Assembly: GCA_040382095.1 (NCBI GenBank)
Contig: JBEIGB010000013.1
Span: forward strand, 1 to 58,598
Length of the DNA stretch: 58,598 bases
Direction of reading: 5' to 3'
Source of the DNA: JADJPL01 sp040382095
Lineage (GTDB): Bacteria > Bacteroidota > Bacteroidia > Chitinophagales > Saprospiraceae
The notes beneath the pieces are model-generated. The model was not told where the DNA came from. It did no database searches and saw only the letters and a list, made by a program, of their open reading frames with translations. Positions within the stretch are counted from its first letter, which is position 1, and every line of letters begins with the position of its first letter. Positions 1 through 7,080 of the stretch are shown in pieces. Made by a program: the position numbers and the translations under genes.

Positions 1-10
1 CGTTATTTTC

Positions 11-35
11 ACCGTTTTTGTTTAAACGGTTTTTT
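11..35 (+). terminator. Intrinsic terminator of a gene left of the window
   Basis: A 7-bp stem (ACCGTTT at 11-17 with AAACGGT at 24-30) and a 6-nt loop are followed directly by a run of five T on the plus strand. This is a Rho-independent terminator for a plus-strand transcript that enters from outside the window. The rest of 36-239 shows only a short GC hairpin at about 109-121 and no gene. Confidence 0.6.
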
Positions 36-239
36 GTGTTGTGCTGTTCCCCCCTTTTTTGCTACCAAAATTGGGTGTAAACAGCACTCCAGAAAATTTT
101 CTTTCACCGCCGAAGGCGGCGAGATCTTTTCACACAACCAGCCCTGCGGGGGGCGCAGCGTTGTCTTTTTATGCAACCTGGCGCGAAGATGCGATTTTGC
201 GCAATCAGCTTCTTGCGCTAAGACGCCACCGCACGCTTC

Positions 240-2342
240 TTAGAAGAAACGTGCACGGCGGTCTTGTATCTTAGCGTTTTTCTTCATACTTTCAACTAAA
301 GTAACCGTAGCCTGGCTTTTTGCGCCGGCGCTCAGGGAGTTGCGTAGTTCCGGGAGGTTGGCTATTGCCTGTGGTCCTGACTTTTGCAATGTTTTCACGA
401 TAAACACCCCGCTATTGCCTACGAACGGTGCGCTGGTCTTACCCGCCTGGAGCCTTCCCATCTCGCCCAGGAATTTGGGCTCGTTGCCCACATTGTTCGG
501 GAGGAAAGCAGTTGCGAAAGATACGTTTTCCATTGTCTGGACAGTTACCCCGTAAGCAGAAGCCGCGGCATTCAGGTCTTTACCTTTGAGCTTTTGAAGG
601 ATCATCTCCCCTTTTTTGCGATTGATGACCATTGGTTCTATCGTACTGCGGACATCCGCCACACTTGGCAGGCCTTTTTTCTGGATTCCTTCCAGGGCCG
701 CTACAACATAGCGGTTATCGTAATTGCTCACGGCATCGGAGAACACATATACCGAGCTGGAAACACTACCGACCTTACTATTGAAAGCCCATTTTATTAT
801 ATCGCGGGTCTGCTGCGAGGTACCCAATGCTCCGAGGGCAATTTCATTGGCCCCGACAGCAGGTGGGACTTCAATCGCGAGTTTGCTAGCCTTTGCCGCT
901 TTGCGCATTGCTTCTACAGTGCGGTTTTTGCTTAAGAAAGTAAGCACCTCGTCATAGCGGTCATTTCGCGTCTCTTCAGAGGGGAATACCGGTTTTGACA
1001 GGACGGCGACACGAATACCCGTTTTGTTCTCGTTGAACTTTTTATCTGTTACTTCCACCAGATGCACCCCGAACTGCGTCACTACGGTATAGAGTTTTCC
1101 TTGCTCTGCTTCGAAAAAGATCAGATCGTTGAAGGGTTTTACCATCATACCCGGTGCTGTAAAATCCAGGTCGCCCCCTTTAGTAGCGGTCGCATCGGTG
1201 CCGAATTTCTGTGCCAGATCGGCGAAAGTACCTTTACCCTCCTCGATTACCTTTTTGATACTGTCAATGCGTGTTTGGGCAGCCTGCAGCGTTTGCGGAT
1301 CCTGTGCAGGGATCAGGATATGGCGGGAGCGCACGGAATCCGGTATAATTTTGCGGTCGATGATTTTGACCAGCTGATACGTATTTCCATCCAGGAAAGG
1401 GCCATAAACTGTTCCTTTGGGAAGCGATAGTAGCGTATCTGCAGCAGAAGCTGGAAGCTGGTCTTTGGTAGCATACACCTTATCCATCATCCCCAGGTTT
1501 TGCTGGATGAACACGGAGTCATTGGAGGTTGTATCGAATTCGGCATACAGGTCCTGCAAAGATTTCAGGTATGCTGCGGAATCAGCGGCAGAAGCGCGCA
1601 CTTCGAAGGAGATATAAGCGATCCGGCGGCGTTCTTCTTCATTTTTGAGGGTGGCGGCGTTTTCTTTGATATATGCTTCGAAGTCACTATCCTCGAGTGC
1701 AACATCGGCGTTATCAATCGCATCGAAAGGCACTTGCACATATTGAAGATTATAGAGTACCGTCTGGTCGCGGTTGGTCTGTTCTGCCATCCAGGTTGGC
1801 GTGAACATTGCCTTCGAGACCATTGTACTCAGCTTGGACTGCAACCTGTCTTTGACGATTTCCTTTTCCTGAAAAGACCAGAACGCTTTGAGCTGGGCAT
1901 CGGCAGTATTGCTCTCGATGAGCTGCCGGATTTGGTTGAGCTGTGCCCGGTCGAGCTGTTGCGTATTTGGGTCGAGGAACCGCTGCCGGATAATCGGGCT
2001 GGGCTCATTGCCAAACTGGAGTTCTGTGAGCTCTGAAGTGCTGACGCCCAGGCCGATGGCATCTGCCTCCCCCTTCACGATAACTTCTTCCACCATAAAA
2101 TCCCAGAGGGAATTACGGCGTACGAGCGGGTCTGTGGCTGAGCCCAGCAGCGCTTCGGTATTGGTAAAGGTCGTAATATCTATTTTCTGGCCGTTAATCT
2201 TGCCCAAGGTTGGCTGGGCGCTGCCAAAGACGCTGGTCTGGCCTACGGTCATGTCCATAAGGATGAATCCGCCTACCCCCAGGGCGATCAGGATCACCAT
2301 TATCCAACTTCCATTTTTTCTAATCTGCGTGATAAGTCCCAT
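240..2342 (-). CDS. ppiD: PpiD-like periplasmic peptidyl-prolyl isomerase/chaperone
   Basis: A 700-residue membrane-anchored folding factor. A short positively charged N-terminus (MGLITQIRKNGSWIM) leads into one membrane segment at about 13-32, so the rest lies in the periplasm. A SurA/PpiD-type N-terminal chaperone region follows at about 45-200. One parvulin-type rotamase domain occupies about 337-435 and shows the family landmarks SRHILI, FADLAQKFGTD, GGDLDF and FGVHLVEV. A second, weaker repeat may lie near 500-640. Proteins of this family bind unfolded outer-membrane proteins leaving the Sec channel. Length and layout fit Bacteroidota PpiD/SurA proteins. A promoter of the phylum type (2404-2434) lies 62 nt upstream, so the gene is probably transcribed on its own, separately from the response regulator behind it. 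Confidence 0.9.
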   Translation of the reverse strand: MGLITQIRKNGSWIMVILIALGVGGFILMDMTVGQTSVFGSAQPTLGKINGQKIDITTFTNTEALLGSATDPLVRRNSLWDFMVEEVIVKGEADAIGLGVSTSELTELQFGNEPSPIIRQRFLDPNTQQLDRAQLNQIRQLIESNTADAQLKAFWSFQEKEIVKDRLQSKLSTMVSKAMFTPTWMAEQTNRDQTVLYNLQYVQVPFDAIDNADVALEDSDFEAYIKENAATLKNEEERRRIAYISFEVRASAADSAAYLKSLQDLYAEFDTTSNDSVFIQQNLGMMDKVYATKDQLPASAADTLLSLPKGTVYGPFLDGNTYQLVKIIDRKIIPDSVRSRHILIPAQDPQTLQAAQTRIDSIKKVIEEGKGTFADLAQKFGTDATATKGGDLDFTAPGMMVKPFNDLIFFEAEQGKLYTVVTQFGVHLVEVTDKKFNENKTGIRVAVLSKPVFPSEETRNDRYDEVLTFLSKNRTVEAMRKAAKASKLAIEVPPAVGANEIALGALGTSQQTRDIIKWAFNSKVGSVSSSVYVFSDAVSNYDNRYVVAALEGIQKKGLPSVADVRSTIEPMVINRKKGEMILQKLKGKDLNAAASAYGVTVQTMENVSFATAFLPNNVGNEPKFLGEMGRLQAGKTSAPFVGNSGVFIVKTLQKSGPQAIANLPELRNSLSAGAKSQATVTLVESMKKNAKIQDRRARFF

Positions 2343-2403
2343 CTGTACAAAAGTATTTTTTGGTATTCAATAAATCGAAAAGTGGGTTGCTGAAAAATTC
2401 CTG

Positions 2404-2434
2404 CAAATGTAACTCGTTTGACCCGGATTATCAA
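2404..2434 (-). promoter_or_regulatory. Bacteroidota-type promoter for ppiD
   Basis: On the minus strand, TTG (2434-2432), 20 nt, then TACATTTG (2411-2404). This matches the TTG / TAnnTTTG consensus used by the primary sigma factor of Bacteroidota. The predicted start is near 2397, which gives a ~55-nt leader. The -33 element lies inside the 3' end of the upstream response-regulator gene. Confidence 0.55.
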
Positions 2435-3144
2435 AATTTTATATCATTTGCTGCATCAGGACAAAAGAACTGGAAGCCAATACCGTGAATATTTTCAATC
2501 CGGATCGTATTATCGGCCTTTAAGTACTTGCGCAAGCGGGTGATAAACACATCCAGGCTCCTGCCGAGGAAGTAATCGTCTTTGCCCCAAACCGCTTCCA
2601 GAATGATGGAGCGACGCAGGACCTCGTTCTTTTTTCGGGCAAGCAGGCGCAACAGATCGGCCTCTTTTTGGGTAAGCCGCCGCTGCTCTACGTCGGGGTG
2701 GTAAAGAACGAGATTAGAATAATCAAGGGAAAAGGCTCCAATCCGGATAACTTCCCCCCCCGGCATTTTTGCAATATGCCGCCTTTTCAGGAAAATGGCA
2801 ATCTTCAGCAAGAGTTCTTCCATGCTGAATGGCTTGACGAGGTAGTCGTCCCCTCCTATCCGGAGTCCTTTCAAACGGTCTTCGGGTAAAGATTTGGCTG
2901 TGAGGAAAAGGATGGGCACCTCCTGGTTTTTGGCCCTGATTTCCTGGGCAATGGCAAATCCATCCATTTCGGGCAACATCACATCGAGGATAAAAAGGTC
3001 AAATGCTTTCCCCCGCACATAGTCCATTGCCGTCTTACCGTCGTTACAACAGGTGATTTGGTAGCCCTGCATCTCCAGATTGTCCCGGGTAACAAAGCTG
3101 AGGTCCTGATCATCCTCTACGTAAAGAATATGTGCAGTATGCAT
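2431..3144 (-). CDS. OmpR/PhoB-family response regulator
   Basis: A 237-residue two-domain transcription regulator. The receiver domain (about 5-120) has the acidic pocket E10/D11/D12, the phospho-acceptor Asp54 (in FILDVM), Thr82 and Lys104 (LVKPF). The C-terminal half (about 130-230) is a winged helix of the OmpR type, ending in a typical FITRLRKYL recognition-helix region. It lies directly downstream of the histidine kinase gene on the same strand and is the obvious partner. The 138-nt gap between them is long for such a pair and holds a strong hairpin. The target genes cannot be told from the sequence. Confidence 0.93.
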   Translation of the reverse strand: MHTAHILYVEDDQDLSFVTRDNLEMQGYQITCCNDGKTAMDYVRGKAFDLFILDVMLPEMDGFAIAQEIRAKNQEVPILFLTAKSLPEDRLKGLRIGGDDYLVKPFSMEELLLKIAIFLKRRHIAKMPGGEVIRIGAFSLDYSNLVLYHPDVEQRRLTQKEADLLRLLARKKNEVLRRSIILEAVWGKDDYFLGRSLDVFITRLRKYLKADNTIRIENIHGIGFQFFCPDAANDIKF

Positions 3145-3264
3145 AATTATACCATTTTTTCATGCACCGCAAGCGAGTGGGCGCCGATGCCCGCAATCAA
3201 GCCGCGCCAGTGGGCTAAAAATCATCAGATTAACCTATCAGAGTTGCTGCGGTGGATCGGTGGA

Positions 3265-3291
3265 GTGGGAAAAAAGCTGCTTTTAGCCCAC
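3265..3291 (-). repeat. Intergenic hairpin repeat between kinase and regulator genes
   Basis: GTGGG at 3265-3269 pairs with CCCAC at 3287-3291, and the A-run pairs with the T-run around a central GCTGC. The minus-strand stop codon TAA of the kinase (3283-3285) lies inside the hairpin arm. A second copy of the arm, GTGGGCTAAAA, lies at 3210-3220 and is complementary to 3281-3291. A near-identical hairpin occurs at 23273-23300. Confidence 0.6.
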
Positions 3292-4575
3292 GAGGCGCCC
3301 TTCGCAAAAAGTCTGTTTTATGTATATGGTAACGACAGTACCCCTGCCAGGATTACTTTCAATCTCGATTTTCCAGCGATGCAGCGCACAGATACGTTTA
3401 GCATAGTAAAGCCCAAGCCCAAAACCCTTGACGTTGTGTACATTGCCCGTAGGCACGCGATAAAACTGGTCAAAAACGAAAGGCAGATGCTCTTTTGCAA
3501 TACCAATACCGCCATCAGTAACCCGGACGGCCACATACCCCCCCTGTATTTTGGCCTCCAGGCAAATCTCAGGCCCTCCTCTGCTATATTTAATCGAATT
3601 GTCCACAAGGCTGTACAACACATTCCCGAAATGCAGACGGTCGCCAAAAACCTCGATATCCTGGACTCCGGTAAGGCACTCCAGCGTACCCCCCTTCTCC
3701 TGTACCCGCAGCAGCTCGCTTTGCGCAACCTCGTTCATCAGATTTTTCAGCGAAAAAAAATCTTTTTTCAGCTCGAACTGGTTGCGCTCAAACCGGGCGA
3801 CCTCGAGGATACGCTCGACCTGCTGATTGAGCCGTGCATTCTGCTCCCGGATAATGGAGGCATAACGGTGAAGGCGGGGGTTGCCACCCACCTCCGGTGC
3901 CTCCATCAAAACCCCTGCGGCAATCTGCGCTGTAGCGATTGGCGTTTTGAATTCATGGGTCATATTGTTGATAAAATCCTTTTGCATTTCCGTAAGCCGC
4001 TTTTGCCGCAGGATCACGACCATGGCAAAGGCAAAAAACGCAATCGTGAGAAGGATCAATCCGGTAAAAATGGATACCAGTTTCGTTTTACCGAAAAGAT
4101 AGGACGTCCTGGTAGGAAACCGTACCCCAAAGTAATACGTGAAACCCTGATGTGCAGGTAGCTCCTGTACTTTTTCCGGGGCCTGTTTGCCCGGGTCGAA
4201 GCTGCAATACGCACCATAGACCATCTGATTAGACGTACAATCGAAAACCGCATAGTCGAAATCCAGCTGTAAGGCCGCGCTCTCCAGCTCCCGCTGAAGA
4301 AAAAACTCCAGCATGGGAGGATCAATTTCGTTATCTATATTGACAATAAAATAATTGGAACTCCGCCGGCGGATCAGGTTCCGCTGGGGTAGCTCCGCCG
4401 CATTCAACTCGGCAAGCGAACGGGCAACTTTAATCAATACCCGGGTAATCTTCTCGTTGAACTCCTCCTCGTTGAGGTTCCAGGTATTGATTACCCAGTA
4501 AGACTGAAGCCCCGTAAGGGTGATAATCGCAAAAACCCCCAATATGATTACCCGGGTTATCTGTCTGTCTTGCAT
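3283..4575 (-). CDS. Membrane sensor histidine kinase
   Basis: A 430-residue two-component sensor. One membrane segment (about 7-27), an extracytoplasmic sensor region of ~135 residues without a recognised domain, and a second membrane segment (about 168-189) precede the kinase core. The HisKA helix carries the phospho-accepting His207 (in NNMTHEFKTP). The HATPase_c domain has the N box (LVDNSIKYS, Asn326), the G1 box as VTDGGIGIA (about 352-360) and the G2 box GFGLGL (384-389). G1 reads DGG where most kinases have DNG or DxG. It precedes the OmpR-type regulator on the same strand. Upstream it faces the DUF4271 gene across a 50-nt gap that must hold both promoters. The signal it senses is unknown. 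Confidence 0.93.
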   Translation of the reverse strand: MQDRQITRVIILGVFAIITLTGLQSYWVINTWNLNEEEFNEKITRVLIKVARSLAELNAAELPQRNLIRRRSSNYFIVNIDNEIDPPMLEFFLQRELESAALQLDFDYAVFDCTSNQMVYGAYCSFDPGKQAPEKVQELPAHQGFTYYFGVRFPTRTSYLFGKTKLVSIFTGLILLTIAFFAFAMVVILRQKRLTEMQKDFINNMTHEFKTPIATAQIAAGVLMEAPEVGGNPRLHRYASIIREQNARLNQQVERILEVARFERNQFELKKDFFSLKNLMNEVAQSELLRVQEKGGTLECLTGVQDIEVFGDRLHFGNVLYSLVDNSIKYSRGGPEICLEAKIQGGYVAVRVTDGGIGIAKEHLPFVFDQFYRVPTGNVHNVKGFGLGLYYAKRICALHRWKIEIESNPGRGTVVTIYIKQTFCEGRLVG

Positions 4576-4600
4576 TCTTAACCTGAATTATGTACCTTTG
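4570..4600 (+). promoter_or_regulatory. Bacteroidota-type promoter for the DUF4271-hemD unit
   Basis: TTG (4570-4572), 20 nt, then TACCTTTG (4593-4600). Transcription would start near 4607, about 19 nt before the TTG codon proposed as the start of the DUF4271 gene, which supports that non-ATG start. The -33 element lies inside the first codons of the divergent kinase gene. Confidence 0.55.
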
Positions 4601-4625
4601 CGCCACTAACAGGCAAAAATAACAT

Positions 4626-5546
4626 TTGAAACGGTTACTTCCATTCATACTGTCTATTGCTTTCCTGGGGGCTGCTCAGGCGCAGGGGCCACAGACCAAC
4701 CCCTTCGAGCTGCGCCACCGACTCACTGATGAGGTCAAAAAAGCGGGCGTCGAGCCCTCCTTCAACCCCACCAATCCGTTCGAACTCCGGGCAAGGCCCT
4801 CCAATACTGCTAAGGCCGTGGTGGCCGAACCCCCCAAAAAAAGATTTTCTATCTCCCTGCCCCCCCTGGATCTGCATACACTGCCACCTACCGCCCAATT
4901 GATCCAGATCAGGCTTTGGTTTACCATAGGGCTTCTGGTATTACTTACTTTTCTCCTTACACTTTTCAGGAATGCTTCCTTCCTGGCACTCACTGGCTTT
5001 TTCAACGATAATTATTTTTTCCAGGCTTACCGGGACCAGCAAGGACGCGGTGTCCTCCCTTTTATCGCCCTGTACCTCCTCTTTCCCCTCAATCTGGGCA
5101 GCTTTATATTCTTCGCCCTTCAACATTACAATATATCGTTTTTTAGCAAACCCTGGTTGGAAATTGGCGCTTGTATCGCTTTCGTTTCTGTAGCAATGTT
5201 ACTCAAACACAGCGTACTTACCACGATCAGCACACTCTTTTCCATCCAACTGGAAGTCAGCAGGTACAATTTTCTGATTGTCGTTTTTGGTGTCGTGATC
5301 GGCCTGCTCCTTTCTCCCGTTAATATCATGCTCACTTTTGGGCCGGAAAGCTACCATTCCTGGTTAGTGCCGGGCACAGCTGCCACCATCGCCCTTTTCT
5401 ATATATTCCGCTTTCTACGCGGTGTACTTATCGCCAACAAATTTTTACTATTTCACAGATTTCACTTTTTATTGTATATTTGCACCGTTGAAATCGCCCC
5501 TGTGTTAAATTTTGTTAAACTCATTTCGGGATGGAACGAAATTTAA
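4626..5546 (+). CDS. DUF4271 multi-pass membrane protein
   Basis: A 306-residue membrane protein of unknown function, found next to hemD in many Bacteroidota. It starts with TTG. That start gives a complete signal peptide (MKRLLPFILSIAFLGAAQA) and follows the promoter at the right distance. The segment after the signal holds two copies of TNPFELR (about 24-30 and 49-55) and is Pro-rich and probably periplasmic. From about residue 95 there are six or seven membrane segments. The conserved C-terminal part ends FHFLLYICTVEIAPVLNFVK, typical of the family. The 3' end runs up to the start region of hemD, so the two are co-transcribed. No catalytic motif is visible. Confidence 0.85.
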   Translation: MKRLLPFILSIAFLGAAQAQGPQTNPFELRHRLTDEVKKAGVEPSFNPTNPFELRARPSNTAKAVVAEPPKKRFSISLPPLDLHTLPPTAQLIQIRLWFTIGLLVLLTFLLTLFRNASFLALTGFFNDNYFFQAYRDQQGRGVLPFIALYLLFPLNLGSFIFFALQHYNISFFSKPWLEIGACIAFVSVAMLLKHSVLTTISTLFSIQLEVSRYNFLIVVFGVVIGLLLSPVNIMLTFGPESYHSWLVPGTAATIALFYIFRFLRGVLIANKFLLFHRFHFLLYICTVEIAPVLNFVKLISGWNEI

Positions 5547-5581
5547 TTCCGCAGGTGTTTCAAACACCAAAAATTCAATTG

Positions 5582-6358
5582 ATGGCATCCAACGTTCAAG
5601 CTAAGGAAGAAGAGTCCTACAAGACTGTAAAAACGATTCTTGTCTCACAGCCTAAGCCCGAAAAATCCCCCTACTACGAGCTTGAAAAAAAATATGGCCT
5701 CCAAATTGACTGGCGTCCATTCATCCATGTCGAAGGGGTAGATGTCAAAGAATTCCGAAAATTCCGCATCCGGCCCAACGAATTCTCCGCGGTCATCTTC
5801 ACGAGTAAGAATTCCGTAGATCACTTTTTTCGCATCTGCGAGGAAATGCGCATTAAAATGTCGCAGGAAACCAAATATTTCTGCATTACAGAAGCGATTG
5901 CCAATTACCTGCAAAAATTCATCGTTTACCGCAAAAGAAAGGTGTTCTTCGGCAACCGCAGCATCGAAGATCTTGCCAACCCGCTGAAAAAACACAAAAA
6001 CGAAACTTTCCTGCTGCCTTGCTCCAACCTGGGGGCTAAAGATGTTACGCAATTCCTCGACGACAACCACTTCAACTGGAAGGACGCGCTGATGTACCGC
6101 ACCCTCTGTTCGGACCTGTCAGACCTGAGCGATGTGACCTATGACGTCCTGGTCTTCTTCAGCCCACAGGGTATTCAGTCGCTGTACGAAAATTTTCCCG
6201 ATTTCAAACAAAACGATACCCGTATCGCCGTATTCGGCAACAGCACCTGCCACGCCGTAGAAGAAAGGGGATTAAAAGCAAATATCAAAGCACCGGCACC
6301 GGAAGCACCTTCCATGGCAATGGCCCTGGAGCTGTACCTTCAGAAATCCAATAAATAG
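5582..6358 (+). CDS. hemD: Uroporphyrinogen-III synthase
   Basis: The product cyclises hydroxymethylbilane to uroporphyrinogen III in haem and sirohaem synthesis. The protein has the two-lobed HemD fold: a first lobe with KTILVSQPKP and the AVIFTSKNSVDHFF segment, and a second with TFLLPCSNLGAKDV, DVLVFFSPQGIQSLYENF and the terminal IAVFGNSTCHAVEERG. An ATG at 5531 would add 17 residues and overlap DUF4271 by 16 nt. I prefer the ATG at 5582 (MASNVQAKEEE), because relatives begin with a similar short Lys/Glu-rich stretch before the VLVSQPKP strand. Sequence conservation in this family is low, but the neighbour and the motifs agree. Confidence 0.88.
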   Translation: MASNVQAKEEESYKTVKTILVSQPKPEKSPYYELEKKYGLQIDWRPFIHVEGVDVKEFRKFRIRPNEFSAVIFTSKNSVDHFFRICEEMRIKMSQETKYFCITEAIANYLQKFIVYRKRKVFFGNRSIEDLANPLKKHKNETFLLPCSNLGAKDVTQFLDDNHFNWKDALMYRTLCSDLSDLSDVTYDVLVFFSPQGIQSLYENFPDFKQNDTRIAVFGNSTCHAVEERGLKANIKAPAPEAPSMAMALELYLQKSNK

Positions 6359-6438
6359 TTGCTCCCCGGCCACCCCCCCGTACCGAATACCTGCCCTGAC
6401 CCATCCCTCAGACACTACATGGCCCACAAATCCGCGTT

Positions 6439-7071
6439 ATGAACAGCGATTTCATCCGCCATATCGAACGGCAGCTACAAAAACCATTGCCCGGACGCGA
6501 CGCCCAGTTCAAAATGGCCCACGTCTCCAGGGGCGTTTACGAAAATGAACCGCCCGGGGATGCTATGCAAGCGGCAGTACTCGCACTCTTTTTTCACAAA
6601 AATGACTCCTGGCGTTTGGCCCTCATCGAAAGAGCGTCCGCAAATGTAAATGACCGACATCGGGGACAAATCAGCTTCCCCGGCGGCAGACGCGATGATA
6701 CCGATACAGATTTGTCGGCAACCGCTCTGCGCGAAGCTGAAGAAGAAATCGGGGCACCGGCAAATAAAGTAAAACTCCTGGGGCCACTTACCCCGCTCTA
6801 TATACCAGTCAGCAATTTTCATGTACACCCTTTCGTCGGTATCCTGGAAGATACCCCGCCTCGCGCCTTCGTCCCCCAGGCAGGCGAAGTAAAAACGGTC
6901 CTTGAGCCCGCATACGACGCTTTTATCAATCCCGCTAATCGCTATCCCACGAATATCCAGATAGGCGAATTTCTCTCCCTGCAACAAGTCCCCTGCTTTA
7001 ATATAGAAGGAAGGGTCGTATGGGGCGCTACGGCAATGATCCTGAGCGAACTACTCGAAGCCATAGGTTAA
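6439..7071 (+). CDS. Nudix hydrolase, CoA pyrophosphatase type
   Basis: A 210-residue Nudix enzyme. The motif RGQISFPGGRRD just before and at the start of the Nudix box is the mark of the NudL/NUDT7 group that splits CoA and acyl-CoA into 3',5'-ADP and phosphopantetheine compounds. The box itself follows the GX5EX7REUXEEXGU pattern, seen as LREAEEEIGA, with the metal-binding glutamates in place. It lies 80 nt after hemD and only 9 nt before icmF on the same strand. Sharing a unit with a CoA-ester mutase fits a role in acyl-CoA turnover, which is inference. Confidence 0.88.
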   Translation: MNSDFIRHIERQLQKPLPGRDAQFKMAHVSRGVYENEPPGDAMQAAVLALFFHKNDSWRLALIERASANVNDRHRGQISFPGGRRDDTDTDLSATALREAEEEIGAPANKVKLLGPLTPLYIPVSNFHVHPFVGILEDTPPRAFVPQAGEVKTVLEPAYDAFINPANRYPTNIQIGEFLSLQQVPCFNIEGRVVWGATAMILSELLEAIG

Positions 7072-7080
7072 ACCCCCATT

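Noticed and set aside
109..121. Terminator of ppiD at the CCGCC/GGCGG hairpin
   Set aside because: The stem is only 5 bp with a 3-nt loop and no T-run directly after it on the minus strand.
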